From NCBI GenBank assembly GCA_964387945.1, contig CAYLYX010000014.1:25376-89375 (forward strand): a stretch of DNA of 64,000 bases, in the 5' to 3' direction. Numbering within the stretch: position 1 is the first letter of the stretch; each line of letters opens with the position of its first letter. Of this stretch, positions 61,944-64,000 are shown in pieces. The stretch is from Parvicella sp964387945. Lineage in GTDB: Bacteria; Bacteroidota; Bacteroidia; Flavobacteriales_D; Parvicellaceae. The position numbers and the translations under genes are program-made. Below the pieces are notes generated by a model. The model had not been told where the DNA came from, ran no database searches, and was given only the letters and a program-made list of their open reading frames with translations.

Positions 61944-62990
61944 TTAATCTTGCTCAAAGAAATAGTTAACGAGCCCATTGATCTGCGATAGTGTGATGGA
62001 GTCGTCTTCAAAAAATTCGCTCACGGCAAAATCTACTTCTTTGTTACTTATAAAGTCGTCTTGATCAAGGTCAAACCTTACATAATCTGTTGGGATAATT
62101 GCACTTGACTTTTCTACGAATTCTTCGTCACTATCGTTTTCTGTATGCTCTGTGTTTTCAGCTACTTCAACAGGTGTTTCATAGCTGAAATACTCTTGCT
62201 CTGCCTCAGGTCTCTCCTCCAGCTTGACCTCTGTAACATTTCCATTAGCGTAAATCACTTCTGACGTAAAATTGCCTTTTTGATCAAACGTATAATACGG
62301 CCCATCGTTGACGATATCTCCCGTTGTCTCGTTCATGACCATTCTTCCATATGCCATTCGATCACCATTCACCCGATAAACTTCTTTTTCATAAATCAAT
62401 GAATCCTCATCAATCAACTCCACCTTGGTCATGACAGTATTCTCATTGTTTTTCGTAACAATGAGCGTAGGAACTAACGTTTCTTCCTCTAGAACCACCT
62501 TTTTCTTCAGCACACCATTGTTATAATAGGTCTCAGACCCTACTTCGTTGAAGTTGTAAAATGTACTAACACTTCTGTAATGACCATTGATATAAAAACA
62601 AGCTAACTCCCCTTCTCCCTCTTTTTTTCCTTTGAATTGTCTTTCTTTTGACCCATTCACATAGTAGTTAGTAAAAGAAGTTAACACACCATCTGCATAT
62701 TTTCCTTTGTGGAGGATGAATCCGTTTGAGTAATAATCTTCCTTCTTTCCTTTGACAGGGTTACCACTTTCATCCTTTCGAATCATGGGAGTAGGAACAA
62801 AGCTACTGTAGCCATCATAGACGGGAATACCCAGCTCATAGTCCTCCACTTGTTCGAGGTCTGGAGAGAATTCACCTTCTGGGAGTTCGGTGATTTGCTC
62901 TTGTGTCCATCCGCTGGAATAAACGAGTAGCAATGCCAGTATCATGACTGATAATCTGGCTATCTTTGGGGTTAATTCTGTTAAACGCAT
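61944..62990 (-). CDS. Exported protein with MORN/YwqK-like repeats and an EF-hand
   Basis: Function unknown. From ATG at 62990 the product has 348 residues: a signal peptide (about 1-30, ending LVYSSGWTQ), then repeats of the MORN/YwqK type such as GFILHKGKYADGVLTSFTNY, FYINGHYRSVSTFYNF and ETYYNNGVLKKKVVL, an acidic linker, and a C-terminal EF-hand loop DLDQDDFISNKE (about 307-318). The EF-hand has the D-x-D-x-D pattern needed for calcium. A longer frame reaches 63059, but it runs across the divergent gene. It may be surface-exposed or periplasmic. Confidence 0.65.
   Translation of the reverse strand: MRLTELTPKIARLSVMILALLLVYSSGWTQEQITELPEGEFSPDLEQVEDYELGIPVYDGYSSFVPTPMIRKDESGNPVKGKKEDYYSNGFILHKGKYADGVLTSFTNYYVNGSKERQFKGKKEGEGELACFYINGHYRSVSTFYNFNEVGSETYYNNGVLKKKVVLEEETLVPTLIVTKNNENTVMTKVELIDEDSLIYEKEVYRVNGDRMAYGRMVMNETTGDIVNDGPYYTFDQKGNFTSEVIYANGNVTEVKLEERPEAEQEYFSYETPVEVAENTEHTENDSDEEFVEKSSAIIPTDYVRFDLDQDDFISNKEVDFAVSEFFEDDSITLSQINGLVNYFFEQD
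62961..62968 (+). promoter_or_regulatory. -7 element for the DedA-type gene
   Basis: TATCTTTG, exact TAnnTTTG. It lies inside the signal-peptide codons of the divergent gene and downstream of the ATG at 62944, so the DedA-type gene probably starts after 62968. Confidence 0.5.
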
Positions 62991-62994
62991 TCGT

Positions 62995-63561
62995 TTGAAA
63001 AAATACAAAACTGCGCTTAAGTACGTATGGTTGAGCCTTTTGGTTACAATCCTTGTCATTTACCTGCTTAATCCTAGTGCATTTTCGATTGAAGGATTTA
63101 CTTCTTTTTTTCGTGAAAACGAGACTTCTATCTTGCTTGGCTACTCGGTTTTTGTGCTGGTAAGATCACTCTTTTTTATTCCTGCAACGGCTGTGCTCAT
63201 TTTAGGAATGGCGCTTTACCCCAATGAATTCTGGTTCTTGCTGATTCTTAACATGATGGGCATTCTCTTGGGTGCTTCTATGATTTACTATGCAGGAAAG
63301 CTTTTTACTGCAGAAGACTTCTTTAGCGAAAAGCATCAGAAAAAACTACCCTTGATCAAAGATAAAATCAATGCTCATGGTTTTTGGATTGTACTAGCAT
63401 GGTCATTTTTCCCGCTTGTTCCAACAGACTTGGTTTGCTACATTTCTGGAGCAACGCGCATGAAATACCTCAAGTTTATTCTCGCTGTATTTTTAGGTGA
63501 GCTTGTCTTAGTAAGTACCTACTTATATGCTGGAAAAAGTTTGTTTGAGTTGATTTTTTGA
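62995..63561 (+). CDS. DedA/TVP38-type membrane protein
   Basis: A 188-residue membrane protein with about five spans, related to the DedA/VTT (SNARE-associated) family that flips lipids such as undecaprenyl phosphate. Family features: FIPATAVLILGMALYP, GILLGASMIYYAGK, GFWIVLAWSFFPLVPTDLVCYISG and the conserved Gly/Pro pattern. I place the start at TTG 62995 (MKKYKTALKYVWLS), because an ATG at 62944 precedes a good -7 element; the longer version of 205 residues cannot be excluded. Confidence 0.78.
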   Translation: MKKYKTALKYVWLSLLVTILVIYLLNPSAFSIEGFTSFFRENETSILLGYSVFVLVRSLFFIPATAVLILGMALYPNEFWFLLILNMMGILLGASMIYYAGKLFTAEDFFSEKHQKKLPLIKDKINAHGFWIVLAWSFFPLVPTDLVCYISGATRMKYLKFILAVFLGELVLVSTYLYAGKSLFELIF

Positions 63562-63563
63562 GA

Positions 63564-64000
63564 TTACCTCAAGATTTTACGAACGAAGGCCACCGTAAAA
63601 TAGGACATCATAAATACGCCAAACCAGCCTTCGAGTGGCGCAACAACCTTAAAGAACCCTGTTGGTACACATTCACCATAACCGATGGTTAGCCATGTAA
63701 CAGCACTGAAATAAAGACTATCGATGATCTTTTCAAAAACGGACAAGTCACTGGCTATACAGCTAATTGCACCATGGTTAGTAAGTTCAAATACGACATA
63801 AATCATACTAAACAATCCGTACAAAACAAAAATACTGAGTAATACGCGAACAGGACTTGTAGCATAGAGTCCCATCCAGTCAAAGATTAACTTTTGGAAA
63901 CCTACATTGACGTAATTGACCACTTTCTGGTGCCATTTAGCTTTTCTACTTTCGTGCAAAATATTGGCCAGTTCACTTCTCTTAAATTCAATATAAGCCT
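63564..64000 (-). CDS. Two-span potassium-channel-like protein (N-terminus beyond the window)
   Basis: An ion-channel-type protein with two membrane spans flanking a pore loop: first span near SPVRVLLSIFVLYGLFSM, then pore helix LYFSAVTWLTIGYGE with the selectivity filter TIGYG, then FGVFMMSYFTVAFVRKILR as the second span. The reading frame stays open through the right edge (last codons read YIEFKRSELANI), so the N-terminal part is cut off. The residues before the first span are basic. It could be a K+ channel with an N-terminal sensor or pentapeptide-type domain. Confidence 0.82.
   Translation of the reverse strand, partial: AYIEFKRSELANILHESRKAKWHQKVVNYVNVGFQKLIFDWMGLYATSPVRVLLSIFVLYGLFSMIYVVFELTNHGAISCIASDLSVFEKIIDSLYFSAVTWLTIGYGECVPTGFFKVVAPLEGWFGVFMMSYFTVAFVRKILR

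Noticed and set aside
1..64000. CRISPR arrays, rRNA, tRNA, complete insertion sequences or prophage genes
   Set aside because: No regular spaced repeats, RNA-gene signatures, transposase or phage structural genes were seen on either strand.

Overview
The window comes from a Bacteroidota chromosome, most likely a marine or salt-adapted member of the Flavobacteriales. Evidence is the TAnnTTTG -7 element in front of many genes with no consistent Shine-Dalgarno, five proteins with type IX secretion (T9SS) C-terminal sorting domains, the gliding genes gldD and gldE, a T9SS plug protein, a complete Na+-translocating NADH:quinone reductase operon, and Bacteroidota-specific families (DUF6913, TIGR02757, SiaB/SiaC-like). 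The family placement is inference; no rRNA or tRNA is present.

Layout. 192-6621: a 49-residue membrane protein, tsaD, and divergent tamB overlapping pdxH. 6648-11646: a leftward operon of a secreted subtilisin-like protease followed by two tandem secreted propeller paralogues. 11781-16414: leftward housekeeping genes (cmk-truA-trmD), a siaB-siaC signalling pair, a DUF6913 gene and a TIGR02757 gene. 16431-22791: an outer-membrane barrel, a large modular exported protein and secA. 22908-26800: an accessory patch with a 2-oxoglutarate oxygenase, then an RHS-core toxin-like gene, its overlapping lipoprotein gene, two further small envelope proteins, a relic of the RHS gene and a 614-base gene-free stretch. 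27001-33026: nqrA-F. 33124-40300: T9SS plug, lipoprotein, thioredoxin-like protein, M28 peptidase, then ssb-gldE-gldD and mutY. 40426-42568: HU, a 30-residue basic ribosomal-type protein and rng. 42722-51637: secreted adhesin-like protein, gcvP, atypical thioredoxin, beta-helix protein and a secreted lysyl-endopeptidase-like protease. 51745-55353: trxB, membrane MutS-like ATPase, ZIP transporter. 55561-61943: yidC, START-like protein, an LptF/LptG permease and two glycosyltransferases. 61944-64000: EF-hand/MORN-like protein, a DedA-type protein, and a potassium-channel-like gene cut by the right edge.

How they fit together. Much of the window serves the cell envelope: SecA and YidC move and insert proteins, TamB and the LptF/G permease move lipid or LPS, the plug protein and GldD/GldE belong to the T9SS/gliding apparatus, and the sorting-domain proteins are its likely cargo. 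The NQR complex would supply a sodium gradient.

The most unusual part is 23.5-26.8 kb. The RHS-core protein there has a C-terminal region resembling RHS-linked zinc metallopeptidase toxins, but the zinc-binding histidines appear replaced (DExxN in place of HExxH). It is paired with a lipoprotein that could be its immunity protein and is followed by traces of an older copy. Other points of interest are a UUCG terminator hairpin that doubles as signal-peptide coding sequence, genes whose -7 promoter element almost touches the start codon, and a membrane-anchored MutS-like ATPase coupled to a ZIP transporter.
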